Shown in pieces: positions 10,515-22,016 of a DNA stretch of 64,000 nucleotides. Source of the DNA: Paraphysoderma sedebokerense. Its lineage: Eukaryota; Blastocladiomycota; Physodermatomycetes; Physodermatales; Physodermataceae. The stretch lies in the NCBI GenBank assembly GCA_025602915.1, contig JAHLJZ010000014.1, positions 1-64,000 on the forward strand, given 5' to 3'. The notes under the pieces were generated by a model. That model saw nothing but the letters and a program-made list of their open reading frames with translations, was not told the origin of the DNA and ran no database searches. Every line of letters begins with the position of its first letter. Position 1 is the stretch's first letter. Position numbers and translations under genes: made by a program.

Positions 10515-12278
10515 TTACTTATATTTGGTGAATTGTCCATCCACCCATCTTCCCAACTTTTTCCACACGGCAAAACTACCTTCCAGCACCATCCAACTTA
10601 CAATCATTTCATACCAAACCAATTGAAACCCGTTATAAACCCCTTTAAACATACTCTTATTCAATACTTTTGAAGTCCCACTCAGAACGACCCTATTATC
10701 ACTGAGTAGCATCGAATCACTTCCTCCTGAACATTCAACGACACTTCTCAATAAGACTGTTTCAAACGGATATGTAATCAGCATTGTGACAAAGTTGGAG
10801 AGAAGATCTTTGACGAGAATAGGATAGACGGTTTGAAGTAGCGGGCGTTTCTTGTTCTTCTGTTTACGAGGTTTATGAGGTGGTAGTTTATGTGACTTGG
10901 AATGGGACGATCGAGGTTGAGACAGTGGTTGTGACGAGTAAGATTGTGATTGTTGCTGTGAAGAATTAGAGGTTGAGGCAGGAGGTTGCGACGGAACCGA
11001 AGAAGTTGTGGATGAAGAATTTGTAGGGAGAGAGTTCGATTGAGATGATGTAATTGAGAGTGGCAAATCGCGAGACGATTTATTGGATGCTGTACTATGA
11101 GTGTCAGTGGGGATGTATCTATCTAACACAGACCTGACAAATGTCATCGAGAAGTCCAGTACTAAATCGTGTGCGAAGTAGAGCGATGCTAATAATGTCT
11201 TGTCGCGGAACGACAATAATGCAACTGGATGTGTATGTGTGTGATCAAGATTATGCGTTCTTGATGTAAACGATTGAAAGTATGATTTGTAAGATTGCAC
11301 AGATGGAAACAGCGAATGCCTCATTGAGAGGCGGGAAAGAGAACTGTGACAATAGAATGGGAGTAATGCCACGTAGAGAAAAAATGAAACTCTAATTTGC
11401 ATGGTTAATCAACACATTCAGGGGTAAATGTTTTTACTTGAACAATAAAGCAACATACGATTTGTCGACAGCGAATTCAGTAAACGTCAGCGATCTTTTT
11501 CGATTTGCCGATTTCCGGTTCTTCCTAGGTGTAAGTACTTTCGTAGTGCTCACGCCGAAGTGCCTCACCATCTCGACTAGTTTATCTTTTATCCATCTGG
11601 TAGAAGAGTAGACACTGCCACAAGCAATTTGAAATGCGACATTTGCTGTGAACCCTCGGTATAAATCCGTAATGGCATTGCCAGCCCTCCGCCGATGCAG
11701 AACTCGAAGTAGCTGAAGCGGTTCTGAATGGGTCGCTGTGGACCTTCCTTGGTGGAATGCTTGCTTTCTATTTCGGAGACTCGTAAAAGGGTACGAAAGG
11801 GTATAATGGGTTGTCAAGGATGTGGCCGCAAGAAAAAATCCAGCTACATTCTCATAGAAGGCTAGATGGTGCAATACGCAATCGACATTGGCGATAAGGA
11901 TGAACAAAACAATCCGTTAATATTACTGCATCAGTGGATTCATATCTGAACAGCATGTTTACCTTTTTCTTTTTCAGCAAAGACACCGACTGTAAGTAGT
12001 ACCTCGTTTTGGGCCTGTACAAGGGCATATTCCTTCTGCTCGGCCTGTAACAACGCCTGACATCGGGTTTGCTTCAAGCTATCATTAGACGGTAAGGGCC
12101 TCGAAGAGATGATTGTAGAGGGAGAAGATAGAAGCGTAGAATGATGTGGTGCTTGAGACTGTGTTGTCACTGCTGACGATGAGTTGTTGTATTCGTCAGC
12201 ACAAAGTGCAGTAGGAGGGGTGTCTTCGGCTGCTGCGGTGGGCCCGAATAAAAGAGATTGCGTAGCGTAATTCACCAT
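10515..12278 (-). CDS. Mitochondrial carrier-family protein, SLC25A46/Ugo1-like (copy 1)
   Basis: Probable outer-membrane relative of mitochondrial carriers; such proteins (Ugo1, SLC25A46) act in mitochondrial fusion and lipid handling rather than classic transport. Three or more exons. Exon near 12278-11940 is Ser/Thr-rich, then QALLQAEQKEYALVQAQNEV. Exon near 11907-11434 has YTLSYPFTSLRNR and DLYRGFTANVAFQIACGSVY, a carrier-type repeat. The last exon (from about 11402) has a low-complexity Ser/Gln/Pro linker, a Lys/Arg-rich patch, then KDLLSNFVTMLITYPFETVLLR and MFKGVYNGFQLVWYEM, matching the last carrier repeat of SLC25A46. The start is uncertain: a possible extra 5' exon opens with an ATG at 12499. 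It could be another divergent carrier-family protein. Confidence 0.68.
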
Positions 12279-12622
12279 CTCTTTCCCAGAGTCGACGACC
12301 TAAGAAATTAGATAACAATAGATATGTCTTTACTATGGTGGATACAGACGACAACTACTTTCGTCAATCCCAGATACAGGAAATGTAAGCGCACAGATTT
12401 GCCCTCTTGAGTCAGCCTGAGACTGCCTAATCTCGGCTCATGAATAGCAGTCACGTGTTTACACCATGGGGCAATTATCGCCAATTTAACGATGCGCATC
12501 TTGTCCTCTTGTGATTAACTTTGAATAATATATTACTTTAAAGTCATTGTGTTATTATTACTTCATATTAGTGGTGTTTATGTCACAGTAAAGGCTATAA
12601 ATAGTATATACAATTATGTTCA
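12279..12622. other. Intergenic or 5' exon of the carrier gene (copy 1)
   Basis: Contains an open minus-strand stretch (12499-12308, ATG at 12499) that could be a first exon of the carrier gene; its sequence resembles nothing I know. The rest is AT-rich and would include the 3' end of the proline-rich gene. Confidence 0.4.
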
Positions 12623-13747
12623 TTAAGTCTCGTTACCCAAATTTCGCAACTGCTGAGCAGTCAATTCCATAAATGTGGCAACTTGCTGAATTGCTGTAGC
12701 TTGATCTTCAGTCGAAAATGTATTCAACACATTCATTACATTAGGGGGTGGTGGTGGTGGCGGCGAATTAACTGGAGCAGTTCGATTTACAGTCAACAAG
12801 CCAGTAAGCAGGAAGGGAGCCGCCGCGAGAATCGCAGTCATCAATACGACGCCCGGAGTGAGTTGACCAACGGGGAAGTTTGGCGCATTGATCAAACCAG
12901 GATTGGTCTGTACGGGAGGAGTTGGGGTTCCTGGGACCGGTGACGGTTGAATGGGTACTGGGTTGTTGGGAGGGGGTACCGGTAAATTGGGTTGTGGATT
13001 CTTTGGTATTGGACTAGGCGTGATTGACGGAACCGGTTGCACAATCGAGTTATTAGGGGGTGTTTGCTTTGGTGGAGTCTTGCCTACCGGTGGTGTTGGT
13101 TGTAAGATCGGGGTCGTTTTACCAATAGGAGGAGTGACCTGTCCTGGCGGGTTCTTTGGAGGCACCTTAGCGTTTGGCGGTGGATTTTTAGGCGTAACTT
13201 GTTTTGGCGGCACAGGATTCGGTGGTGGGGTTTGTTTTGGTACTCCATTAGCAGGCGGGATTGTTTGTGAAGGTGTCGGCAGCGCACTAGAACTCTTTCC
13301 AGGAGGAACTTGAGGAGCTGCCTTCTTCTGAGGGGCTTTGGCGTTTGGTGGAGGACCTTTGGGTGGGACCTTATTAGGCGGCAAAGGAGTTTGCTTTGCA
13401 ACACCTTTGCCGGGTGGGACTGATGTTGAAGGAGTGGGGAGAACCGCGGAACTCTTTCCAGGAGCAACTTGAGGAGGTGCCTTTTTCTGAGGGGCTTTGG
13501 CATTTGGCGGTGGTCCCTTGGGTGGAACTTTTTTAGGCGGAAGTGGTGTCGGAGGGGGTGTCACAATCGGAAGACCACTACCAATAGTCTGAGAAGGAAT
13601 CGGCGTCACAGTTCCATTTACAGGGGGAAGTTGTCCGATTGGAGATTGAACCGGAGTCGGACTGGCGATTTGTGGTAACGCGACGACATTGATGGACAGT
13701 AGCGTAACAGCCGCCAAAAACGATATTAGAGTGAATCCCTTCATCAT
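12623..13747 (-). CDS. Proline-rich repeat secreted/membrane protein (copy 1)
   Basis: Single-exon gene of 374 residues, family not recognised. Residues 1-23 form a clear signal peptide (hydrophobic core LISFLAAVTLLSINVVA). Residues about 71-124, 125-180 and 181-231 are three tandem repeats built on VPPKGPPPNAKAPQKK, QVPPGKSS, LPTPS and KQTP blocks; the third is more diverged. A Pro/Asn region follows, then a hydrophobic stretch (about 298-318, VVLMTAILAAAPFLLTGLL) likely to span a membrane, a run of eight prolines, and a short C-terminal helix-forming tail rich in Gln/Ala. There are few glycosylation sequons. A wall- or surface-associated role is inferred from composition only. A TATAAG-like site lies about 60 bp before the ATG. 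Confidence 0.8.
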   Translation of the reverse strand: MMKGFTLISFLAAVTLLSINVVALPQIASPTPVQSPIGQLPPVNGTVTPIPSQTIGSGLPIVTPPPTPLPPKKVPPKGPPPNAKAPQKKAPPQVAPGKSSAVLPTPSTSVPPGKGVAKQTPLPPNKVPPKGPPPNAKAPQKKAAPQVPPGKSSSALPTPSQTIPPANGVPKQTPPPNPVPPKQVTPKNPPPNAKVPPKNPPGQVTPPIGKTTPILQPTPPVGKTPPKQTPPNNSIVQPVPSITPSPIPKNPQPNLPVPPPNNPVPIQPSPVPGTPTPPVQTNPGLINAPNFPVGQLTPGVVLMTAILAAAPFLLTGLLTVNRTAPVNSPPPPPPPNVMNVLNTFSTEDQATAIQQVATFMELTAQQLRNLGNET

Positions 13748-14491
13748 ATATGAATGGTGCTTTTAGTCTAATCGGGAGGATTTGAAGCAATGTTTAGACG
13801 GGGCTCTACTTATAACTTGACCGCAAAAATGACTTGTACAAGCGGCCTTTTGACTCACCCAAGAAATCTAAAAGTAATAGTTTTGGATGACCCAGCTTGG
13901 TGGCTCAAAATTGATGTATAATCTTCTTGATTATCCTGGAGCCTCTAAATCCATTAAGTGATACGCGTGTTTGCCTCCTTGGATCCGATAGTGATGCATG
14001 CGAATGGCGCGTCGCGAATCAGAGTTATTGCAAGCAAAGACTTGTGGATAATATCACCTTGTTTAATTTTTCTTTTCAATGGCCGAGATGAGTATCGTGG
14101 TCGAACGTGTCAAGAATCGTAGCGGCTTTTCGCACATATGTCAAGTAGAAGACTTTTTTTTGTCACAATAAACGAGATGACGGGCTTCGAGAAACGGTTT
14201 TGGCTTGCAATTGTTCCACGTTCTTTCGTCATCCTTCAATTTTTTTTCGGGCAAATTTCGGCTATAGACGTCGCAAAATGAAGGACAGGGGATTATTTTG
14301 TCGTGCATGTTAAATTGAGCAGATAGTGATTCTTGATGTGATGGAAACCAAAAAGGAGATTCCAGTTTCAAAATGCAGAAGGGATGGTCCCGCCGAGACA
14401 ATCAATGGACGTAAAAATGGGCGAAAAATAAAGATGGTATATTAAATTTTTTTTTGTGTACATGGGTTTTCAAACAGTTATAATTGATCGA
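13748..14491. other. Intergenic between proline-rich gene and GLE1 (copy 1)
   Basis: About 740 bp. An 86-codon open frame on the minus strand (14401-14141) has no recognisable content and no splice partner, so it is not called. Nothing else was seen. Confidence 0.5.
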
Positions 14492-17029
14492 TCACTCTGG
14501 CATTAAACCCTTAGGTGGGTTCATCCTTCCACCAAAGTTTTTGTACTCGTCCTTCAAAAACAATTCCAGCCGCGTTTTAGCAGCAACAGCTTTGTCGGGT
14601 ATTCTTGGTATCATGTCTGATTCGACATACGATATTAATTTCTGGGCTTGTGAGGTGTAAGTGTTCAGGAAGTTGTAGCCCGCAACCTAAGTGATCCAGG
14701 AATCAGTAAAATCGGCGATTTAAATGTGAATATAAGGAATAGCCAAGCAAGAAAGGGGAGAGAAATATTTACCTGAAGAAACGTGGTAATCAATGCTGGA
14801 GTAATTCTGCGGGGCGGCATGTTTAGTAAGCGTGCAAACCATCGCCAAACAGTGGGCATTCCAAGGGGGTTTACTACTCCTAAAGGACCAATATTGTTAA
14901 ACCCTTGCTCGGAGATAAAAAACGGAATAACTGCAATAGAAAGTCATTATGGACATTCTTGAAGAAGAAACCAACCATTCACATAGGATTTTGTTTGGGC
15001 TACCGCCAACCAAACAGCCAATAACCCGTTCATACGCTCGACGTGCCGCTCTTCACTTTCATATTCACCGTCTCCTTTTTCCTTGTACCGGAACTCCTTC
15101 ATCTGTTTTTTCCTCGTGACAGCTTCGCTATCCGATGGAAGTGGCGGAGGTTTCTTGGGATAGCGCGGAACTACGTACGGGCATCGTTTCATGAATCGGG
15201 CATTGAAGATATTGACGAAGGAAGGGTGACGAGACAGTATGAGTACAATGACATGTGCTAATGGAAATGCCGCCTCAATTTTCACACTAACTTCCGCCTC
15301 TGCTTGTTCCTGCATTGAGGTTAAGGGAAAGACACAATTTAGTTGAACAGAGAAGGAATATAGTGTCTGAGTAACGATGACGTACTGCAAACTGCTTAGC
15401 CATTCGATTAAGTAACCACGCATATGCTAGTTCTCCTTGTTGTTTCGACGAATCCAAGATTTCGCTAATCTCTTTCGCCACCCTCTCGATTTCCCGTGTA
15501 TCATTCGTGACTTGACCGATTCGCCTTTTCACATTTGTCCGACTTTGCAATCCCCACCTCTTAAGATTGCGTTGCTGTATGTATGCCTCGGCGTCCGTTT
15601 TAATTTTCTTGCGAAAAAGAGAGTGGTGAATACAAAAATGTATATACAAAGAAACAATAAAGGTAGCGCTGCTCACATTTAGCTGGGCGATCAGTTCTTC
15701 GTATTCCTTCAAAGCTGCCGAAGAGATATAATCTTCGTTTCCCGTCTAAACAACGGCAGTCAGCATGGGAAAGCTCTTACAATCAAACAAATATGGAATA
15801 CGGACCGTCACACGCTTCTTCTCTTCTGCCGCCTTCTGTTTCGCCTTTTCTTCTTCTGCTTTAGCGTTTTCCTGCTCCACTTTTGCTTTTTCAGCTTCCT
15901 CTTTCTTCTTCCTTGCTTCTTCCTCTGCTTTCAGTTGAGCTTGCTGTTGAGCCTTTTGCTGAGCTTGCTGTTGATCTATCCGCTGCTGCAACTCTTTTCG
16001 TTTGGCCTCTTCTTTCGCCTCCTGTTCTCTCAATATGCGGTCTTGCTCTTCTCTCTTTAGCCGTTCCTGGGCTTCGAGTTCAGCTTTTTTCTGCGCTTCA
16101 ATGGCATCAGAGGCTTGCCGAGTTTTGGCGATACATTGTTCAATTCTCTAATGGATTCAATCAATATCCTAATAAACAAGAGACAGCTCATAAAGAACTA
16201 AACACACTTTTCTCATGTCTTCATTCTTCCTCCTCAACTCTTGATCAATCATGGCGGCAGTTTTCAACCTGAATAGTCAACAGCCATATTGTAAGTGACC
16301 AATGGCATAAACAATGAACATCAACTAGATAATTGGAGATCCGCTCACCTTCCCTTGCTAAGGTTCTCTATTTTAGCCTTTGCTGCTTTCGTCTTGGCTT
16401 CCAAAGTTTGTAATAGTCCATCCACAGGAGCGTTAGTTTGAAGCTGGGGCGGTGTGACTGGCGTTATGTTATCCCCGGAGCCATACTGCGCATTTTGTTT
16501 GAGTCGATTCTTGAATCAAAATTGAATCAATTAGTTATCGACATGGTTATTTCGTATTGAAATGTAAGTGCGGGCAGTGCGATCTGAAATCAGAACCGAA
16601 AGGAGAAAAAGTACCAGTGATTTTCGCTTAGTCTCGACCTTATAAAAATCCCACTCGTCTATAAACATCGGGAGCTTCTCATCATTCTCAAATATCCGAT
16701 CTGTATTATACGAATGTGAAAATAGAAATGATTCCGACGGTCGCTGTTCTTGTATTGGAGGAAGCGATCGCAGCTCCGACTGCGAGCTGATATCGATCAA
16801 AAATGTACACAAAATTACGGTGAACGGAAATATTAGCTTCTTGATTACAACATTAGAGTGTAAAAGAGTTAGATCGAAATCCCTGATACCTAGTGTCCGA
16901 GTTTGAATCTGAGAACTTGGTTTTTGTTTTTGTTTTCCTAGACCTCGGAAGTGATGAAGAGGATTCCGAGCGGGAAATGGAGTGAGAAGTCGCAGAGTCT
17001 GTTTCGTCGGGGATACTGAACTTGACCAT
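14492..17029 (-). CDS. GLE1: mRNA export factor Gle1 (copy 1)
   Basis: Gle1 sits on the cytoplasmic side of the nuclear pore and, with inositol hexakisphosphate, activates the DEAD-box helicase Dbp5 so that mRNA export complexes are remodelled. Read on the minus strand: a short acidic/Ser-rich N-terminus beginning MVKFSIPDETDS (ATG at 17029), a variable region, a long Glu/Lys/Gln/Ala coiled coil (about 16136-15810), then the conserved Gle1 domain: LKRWGLQSRTNVKRRIGQVTN, LAYAWLLNRMAKQF, FPLAHVIVLILSRHPSF, RCPYVVPRYPKK, NGLLAVWLAVAQTKSY and WRWFARLLNMPPRRITPALI, ending PPKGLMPE, stop at 14492. Multiple short introns. An alternative ATG lies upstream (near 17130) but would use a different first exon. 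A tRNA-Leu fragment starts 130 bp beyond the 5' end. Confidence 0.92.
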
Positions 17030-17159
17030 ACTGAAATAAATATATGCGACAGAAGTGGAATACAACTGATTCGCCGTGTGCGGGGCCGTTTGATGGTTTT
17101 AGGTTCCTGCACCACATTAACATCCGTCATAGAACATCTCTTTCTCAATGTAAGCATAA

Positions 17160-17214
17160 GCATCTTTGGCCGAGTTGGTCTAAGGCGCCGCACTCAAGTT
17201 GCGGTCTCGTAAGA
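17160..17214 (+). pseudogene. tRNA-Leu(CAA) fragment cut by the duplication junction
   Basis: Identical to the first 55 bases of the intact tRNA at 28662-28744: 5' acceptor strand, D arm, anticodon arm with CAA, and the start of the variable arm. It then runs at TAAGA into the satellite tail. The T arm and the 3' acceptor strand are absent, so no tRNA can form. Confidence 0.95.
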
Positions 17215-17800
17215 ACGATATGATTATCGTGCAGCATAGTACAAAGGAACAAGTTGGCAGCGCGTTCCTCCTGCAGTTTGATTATCCTACAGTATCATAT
17301 CAAGTCAACTATAACAACTTTTAAGTCGTTACAAATCGTTTATTCGTTGATGTTACAATTATATACGTAGCGCAGTTTCAATTTTAACCAGTCGTGATCT
17401 TGAATGTCGTGCAAAATCCTGCAGTATGGATGGTGCATTTTACAACATGAAAGATGTAGATACTCAAGCCAAAATTATTCTATTTTCTCAGTTTTGGAGA
17501 TTTACAGATCACAATTTTTCAGATATAGGCTCAATACTCATCACGATGGTGAGCGTCACTGCGATGCAGCATGAAAGTTTAGAGCATCCTACAGTATGAA
17601 TCGCGCAATCCTTCATCCCTAGATGCGTCTGGCAGAATCAAAGCAAGACCTGTAGACATCAAACTGTGACAAGTACCATAGAGCTGACAATGTTATTATG
17701 AACATGGGGGAGAGCATTCAATATGAAAATAGCATTCAATATGAAAATTTAGCGTATCCTGCAGTATTACGGCAAATGCGGCTTAGGGTTGATGTGCTGG
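17210..17800. repeat. Satellite tail carried by copy 2
   Basis: Duplicate of 5708-6298. It holds the most diverged modules of the array: CCTGCAG-type cores near 17268, 17416 and 17757, a related CCTACAG core near 17586, and a direct ATTCAATATGAAAAT doublet near 17717-17746. It gives the satellite a second, detached location 11.5 kb away. Confidence 0.75.
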
Positions 17801-17965
17801 CATAATCAAGAAAGATACGATATCTCTGTTTGATTATAGATAGCTTTGAATTTCATATGTTAAGATTGACAATAGTTTTTGTTGAATTTCAAGCAACAAT
17901 TGGGGTAGTTGATCATAATGGATCATCCGTTAAAGATGATGCCAAGATAAATTTGTCTCATCACA

Positions 17966-19718
17966 TTACTTTTCACTTTTTCCAGCTACTCCCTTTTTAA
18001 CTTTCGCCATTCCATACACTATACTTTTTACAATACCAGCTGTAGCCACTCCTTTTATGGATTGTGCGAGAGCCGGGTATGATGTTGTTCGATTGAGACC
18101 TAATCAAGACAGAAAATTCCATGAGCTTCAGGGTAAAGTATGCTGGGGTTAAAGAAGAAAGACAGGAGACAGACTTTTACGGATGTACTGCTCTAGTTCT
18201 GGTGATGTCGCAATCTCTTGAGACAGTTTCGGTTCAACTGAATTTTAAGTATATTTCGAACAGCGGAGTTAGTGAACACAATTAGTTTAACCTCAAATAA
18301 AAGGAGAGACAGAAACGAGTACCTATCGCACTCTTATCAAGGACTCTGCCGACATTCACTAAATATCGCTTATGCTCTAGCTGTATCCGCTCGTTAAACA
18401 GTTTGGGAAGTTTTTGAATGTATGATCCATGAATTCGGGGGTGATTGTCTTGCTGTTGATATGCAAGAGGGCAATGAGTTTGATGTAGAAGTGTAAACCG
18501 AAAAATCCAACTCATTTAGAAAAGAAGAAAAAGAAGAGCAAAGGTGGGAACTGGAAACGTACATAGACCATGCCATCCTCATCCCACCTCACAATTTCAG
18601 CCAATTCCTCCTCCGCAATACCTTTATACATAGTTCTAAATTCGTCCTTCTGCTTTTCCACAATATTGTAAATTTTGTTCTTATTCTCCATAAACCAATA
18701 TTTCATTCGGAAGTCACCAATATATGACAATGAAGCGATGGTATGGAATAGTTCTGACTCGTGAAATTCGGCGGGCAGCAACAGCAATGACAGCCGTAAA
18801 GCATTGAGACGATTTCTGTGTAAATTCAGGGATATAGTAGAGTGAGGACGGATATGATAGATCTATTACGTTCGATTTTCAATTGCATAAAAGGAACATT
18901 AATGAGAGGGTCAACAATACTAGTTTATCTCTGAATCTAGAAAAGCGCTTACCGGTTTGTGCATTCTTCCCGCTAAATACAAAGTTTCCCATTCTAAAAG
19001 ATCAGTATTCAGTCTATCTATGGATACGACTCCATATTTTAATTGCTATGTTTGTAAAGATATCGTCCAAAATTCCGGTTAGTATTATCACTGAACGACA
19101 ACCCACACACGACCGAAAGCAACACATTGGGTGTTGAGTACTCGATCCCATGTTTAATTATGACCTAAATGACAACGACAAAATCCGATGGAAAATCGAA
19201 GAACTTACCACACCATTTAATTCAACGTAAGGATTGAAATATACCCCGGCGCCAAGCAGCCTGCTGTCTTGGAGAGTTGATACCACTTTACTACCTAAAC
19301 TTCCCACCATTGAGTAGTGATGACGATTTTGTTGCAAGTTGAGTGAATGCCAATGCTGCACATGAGTCACTCCAAAAATAAGGTCAATCATGGGCTTTTC
19401 AGTCGGCTTTTGAGTTTTGAAATTGGATTCGGGCGAAGCGGACTTGGTAGGCGGATATCCCAGTTGAGAGAACACACCGGATCCATAAGCGAATGCATAC
19501 CGCACTGGTGCTCGAAAAGTGGTTAGTATGGATTGTAGAAGTTCCTGCTTTGCCGGATCGATTGTAGGATTGTAATCGGTAGAATACACAGGGGTAGAGG
19601 GCTTTGTAGAATGGTGACGCAGCGTGTGGCGATGGATTTGGATAAAGGAACTTCGACACAGGAGTGGTAGTTCGGTTGAAACGGTATTCAACACTTTGAA
19701 ATTAACTACTCTCATCAT
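17966..19718 (-). CDS. TAM41: Mitochondrial phosphatidate cytidylyltransferase Tam41 (copy 2)
   Basis: Second copy of the Tam41 gene at 6464-8216, offset 11,502, with the same reading frames, introns and upstream region. It would make the same matrix-side CDP-diacylglycerol synthase, with FAYGSGVF, MIDLIFGV, HWHSLNL and GAGVYFNPYVELNG. No difference was seen, so there is no sign of divergence or decay after duplication. What changes is the far 3' flank: here the satellite tail is preceded by the broken tRNA and GLE1 rather than by the main array. Confidence 0.92.
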
Positions 19719-20432
19719 GAAATATACAAAAGAAGGAAAGTGTAGTTGCAAATATGTGCGGCATGAAAAGGAGTTTCACCGAGCTGACTATTGATGTCCT
19801 TGTGATTATCATGTTTCACCTATCTGTGCAGAACAATTGCGCTGACTTTTGTTAAGAAATATATATATCTAAATCAAATCATTGACAATGTTTAATTTTA
19901 GGGTTAATCAAAATAATCAGTTTAGCGGTATTGCAATCATTAGCTATAAATTTATCTGAAATATACAGTTAAGCCGGGCGGGACAGTGGTTTCTTTCAGG
20001 AAGAATGCTTTGATCCTATGGAACAATCAATGACTAATGACCCTAAGATATCCGACGCAACAAAGTTAGTATAGAACCAAAGATACGAGTGAGTCCGACA
20101 AGGAAGATGACGATGTGTCATTCTGTCGGGAGGGTTTGCGCTTATATTACACAATCTCGCCGCCCGAGATCCGAGATGCCAATTGTGAGGATGAAGGGAG
20201 GAGGAATGCAGTAATCACAACGATGCATGTGCTCGCTCTCCCTGTATCCGTGGGGAGCACCACAATGTGAATGCGCAGTCGGCAGATAAGCAATAATGCA
20301 CATGTTTATCCGCTGCTCCCTCAATACTCCCTCTATTCACCTCGCGCCATCGTTGCAAATCAGATAATACAACGGCTAAATTGCTTCGACTAGAGTTAGG
20401 GATATAAATACTGCCCCTCCCATCGTCGTATA
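19719..20432. promoter_or_regulatory. Divergent intergenic region TAM41 / peroxidase with TATA box (copy 2)
   Basis: Repeat of 8217-8930. The TATAAATA element is at 20403-20410, about 25 bp ahead of the first ATG of the peroxidase (20433). Confidence 0.5.
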
Positions 20433-21603
20433 ATGTCTGTATCTCGTCCTCTGTCAAAGCACAGTCTCTTCTCTCTCATCTCCTATTCCTCCCGCCGTCC
20501 TTCCCGCTTTCTCTCGGCACTCTCCTCCAGTTCTCGCTTCACTCGATTACTCAGCTTGTCAACCAATTCGCGTCCTCCAACTCGATTCTCGCCAAACAGA
20601 ATTTCTACTCCCATCTTAACAGCTCATCCCAAAAGAACAATGTCTACCACTTCAGAATTCTACAACTTGAAGGCTAATCTTGCCAACAAAAAACCCTTTG
20701 ACTTTAGCTCATTGAAAGGCAAGGTATGTGGCGTAATTCTCTCTTTCGAACGGATTGCCAACTTGATCAACTTCTACAGAGTGTAGATACCGAAAAGAAT
20801 TAGAACCGAAATTAACCATCTCCTATATATTTGTTGATACCACAGGTTGTAGTGGTTGTCAATGTGGCCTCCAAATGCGGTTACACACCTCAATACGCTG
20901 GTTTAGAGAACTTGTACAAGAAATACAAAGATCAAGGTCGGTTTTCCTTATATTCACTTGCTATCAAGTTCGCCTATATTCAATAAACCCATGAAATAAC
21001 CATTACTTTCTTTCTCTGCTACGAATAGGCCTTGTTATTCTCGGTTTTCCGGTATGTGTTCTTGAAATAAACAGAAAGCTCACCCTCCTTCTGTACTTGA
21101 TTATTGACTAATTCGCTTTCATTTCCCTTAATATCAGTGCAATCAATTTGGATCGCAAGAACCTGGCCAAGAAGAAGGTAATAATTCAGATATTACTTAA
21201 TCTATAATACGGCTGGGAACTAACAATATCGTTTGTATTTTCACAGAAATCGTATCCTTCTGTTCACTCAACTATGGAGTTTCTTTCCCTATCATGGAAA
21301 AAGTCGAAGTTAACGGTGACGACACTCACCCTGTTTACCAGTACTTGAAGTCACAGAAAAACTCGTTGATGATGAGTCGAGTCAAATGGAACTTTGAGGT
21401 TTGTCTTCTCATTAAACAACACTTCTCCTTCTTCCTATCCTTTCGAGCCGTAAACCTGTATAAATATAAAACTGAGATTAACATTTACCTCACGAACACA
21501 GAAATTCCTCATCGACAAAAATGGTGTCGTGGTTGATAGATTTACTTCAACTGTTACCCCGGAGTCCTTGGAACCTAAAGTTGCAGAATTGTTGAAGCAG
21601 TAA
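20433..21603 (+). CDS. Glutathione/thioredoxin peroxidase, Hyr1/Gpx3-like (copy 2)
   Basis: Second copy of the peroxidase at 8931-10101, offset 11,502. It keeps the 69-residue Ser/Arg-rich leader, the inner in-frame ATG (20640), [12 protein letters not shown] with the active cysteine, [21 protein letters not shown] and VKWNFEKFL. No difference from copy 1 was noticed, including in the introns, so both copies should be equally functional if the duplication is real. Confidence 0.92.
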
Positions 21604-22016
21604 ATAAGTTATGTTGTAGTGTAAAATTGCATAATGATTAGCAAATAGGAAATGGAGTTTGTATAATTATCAAAGAGAATTATCGATTTTTAAATTGTTA
21701 TTTTGAACTAAAAATCAAGTTTGCGTATGAATATGTCAGAAGATTCGGCTTTGGACGTGATTCTTCTTTATTTTGAACATCATAGATATTTTACAAAGCT
21801 GGTATCATCTTTTCTTTGCTTATAACTACAGCAAAAGGTTGCGAGTTTTGAAAAATTCAAACAAGATGCAATAAAGCATTCCAACAATAAACATTTTGAA
21901 TCCAGAAAAATCAGCGTTGCGTAACAAACAGATTGGTAGTTTCCTCTGGCTTCGTATATCGGCTTCTTTGTTTTTGCTGCAAACTCATATCGTATTCAAC
22001 TTGAACTTGCATCATT
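21604..22016. other. Intergenic, convergent 3' ends (copy 2)
   Basis: Repeat of 10102-10514; nothing recognised beyond AT-rich 3' flanks. Confidence 0.6.

Larger units (their letters stand above)
5708..17209 (+). repeat. Copy 1 of an 11,502-bp direct tandem duplication
   Basis: Every position compared between this segment and 17210-28711 matches at an offset of exactly 11,502, in introns and intergenic DNA as well as in coding sequence. The left edge lies inside the decaying end of the satellite array. The right edge lies inside a tRNA-Leu gene. The joins share 5 bp, TAAGA, at 5708-5712, 17210-17214 and 28712-28716; the flanking bases differ on both sides (5707 against 17209, and 17215 against 28717). 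It contains TAM41, a glutathione peroxidase, a carrier-family gene, a proline-rich gene and GLE1. It is either a very recent duplication or an assembly error. Confidence 0.95.

Noticed and set aside
12951-13313. Glycine-rich 120-codon open frame on the plus strand (again at 24453-24815)
   Set aside because: It is the complement of the proline-rich repeat gene; CCN codons read backwards give Gly-rich frames.
14141-14401. 86-codon minus-strand frame (again at 25643-25903)
   Set aside because: No recognisable domain, signal or splice context; likely chance.
15883-16272. Leu/Ser/Ala-rich plus-strand frame of 129 codons (again at 27385-27774)
   Set aside because: It lies opposite the Glu/Lys/Ala coiled coil of GLE1 and crosses its introns; a shadow frame.
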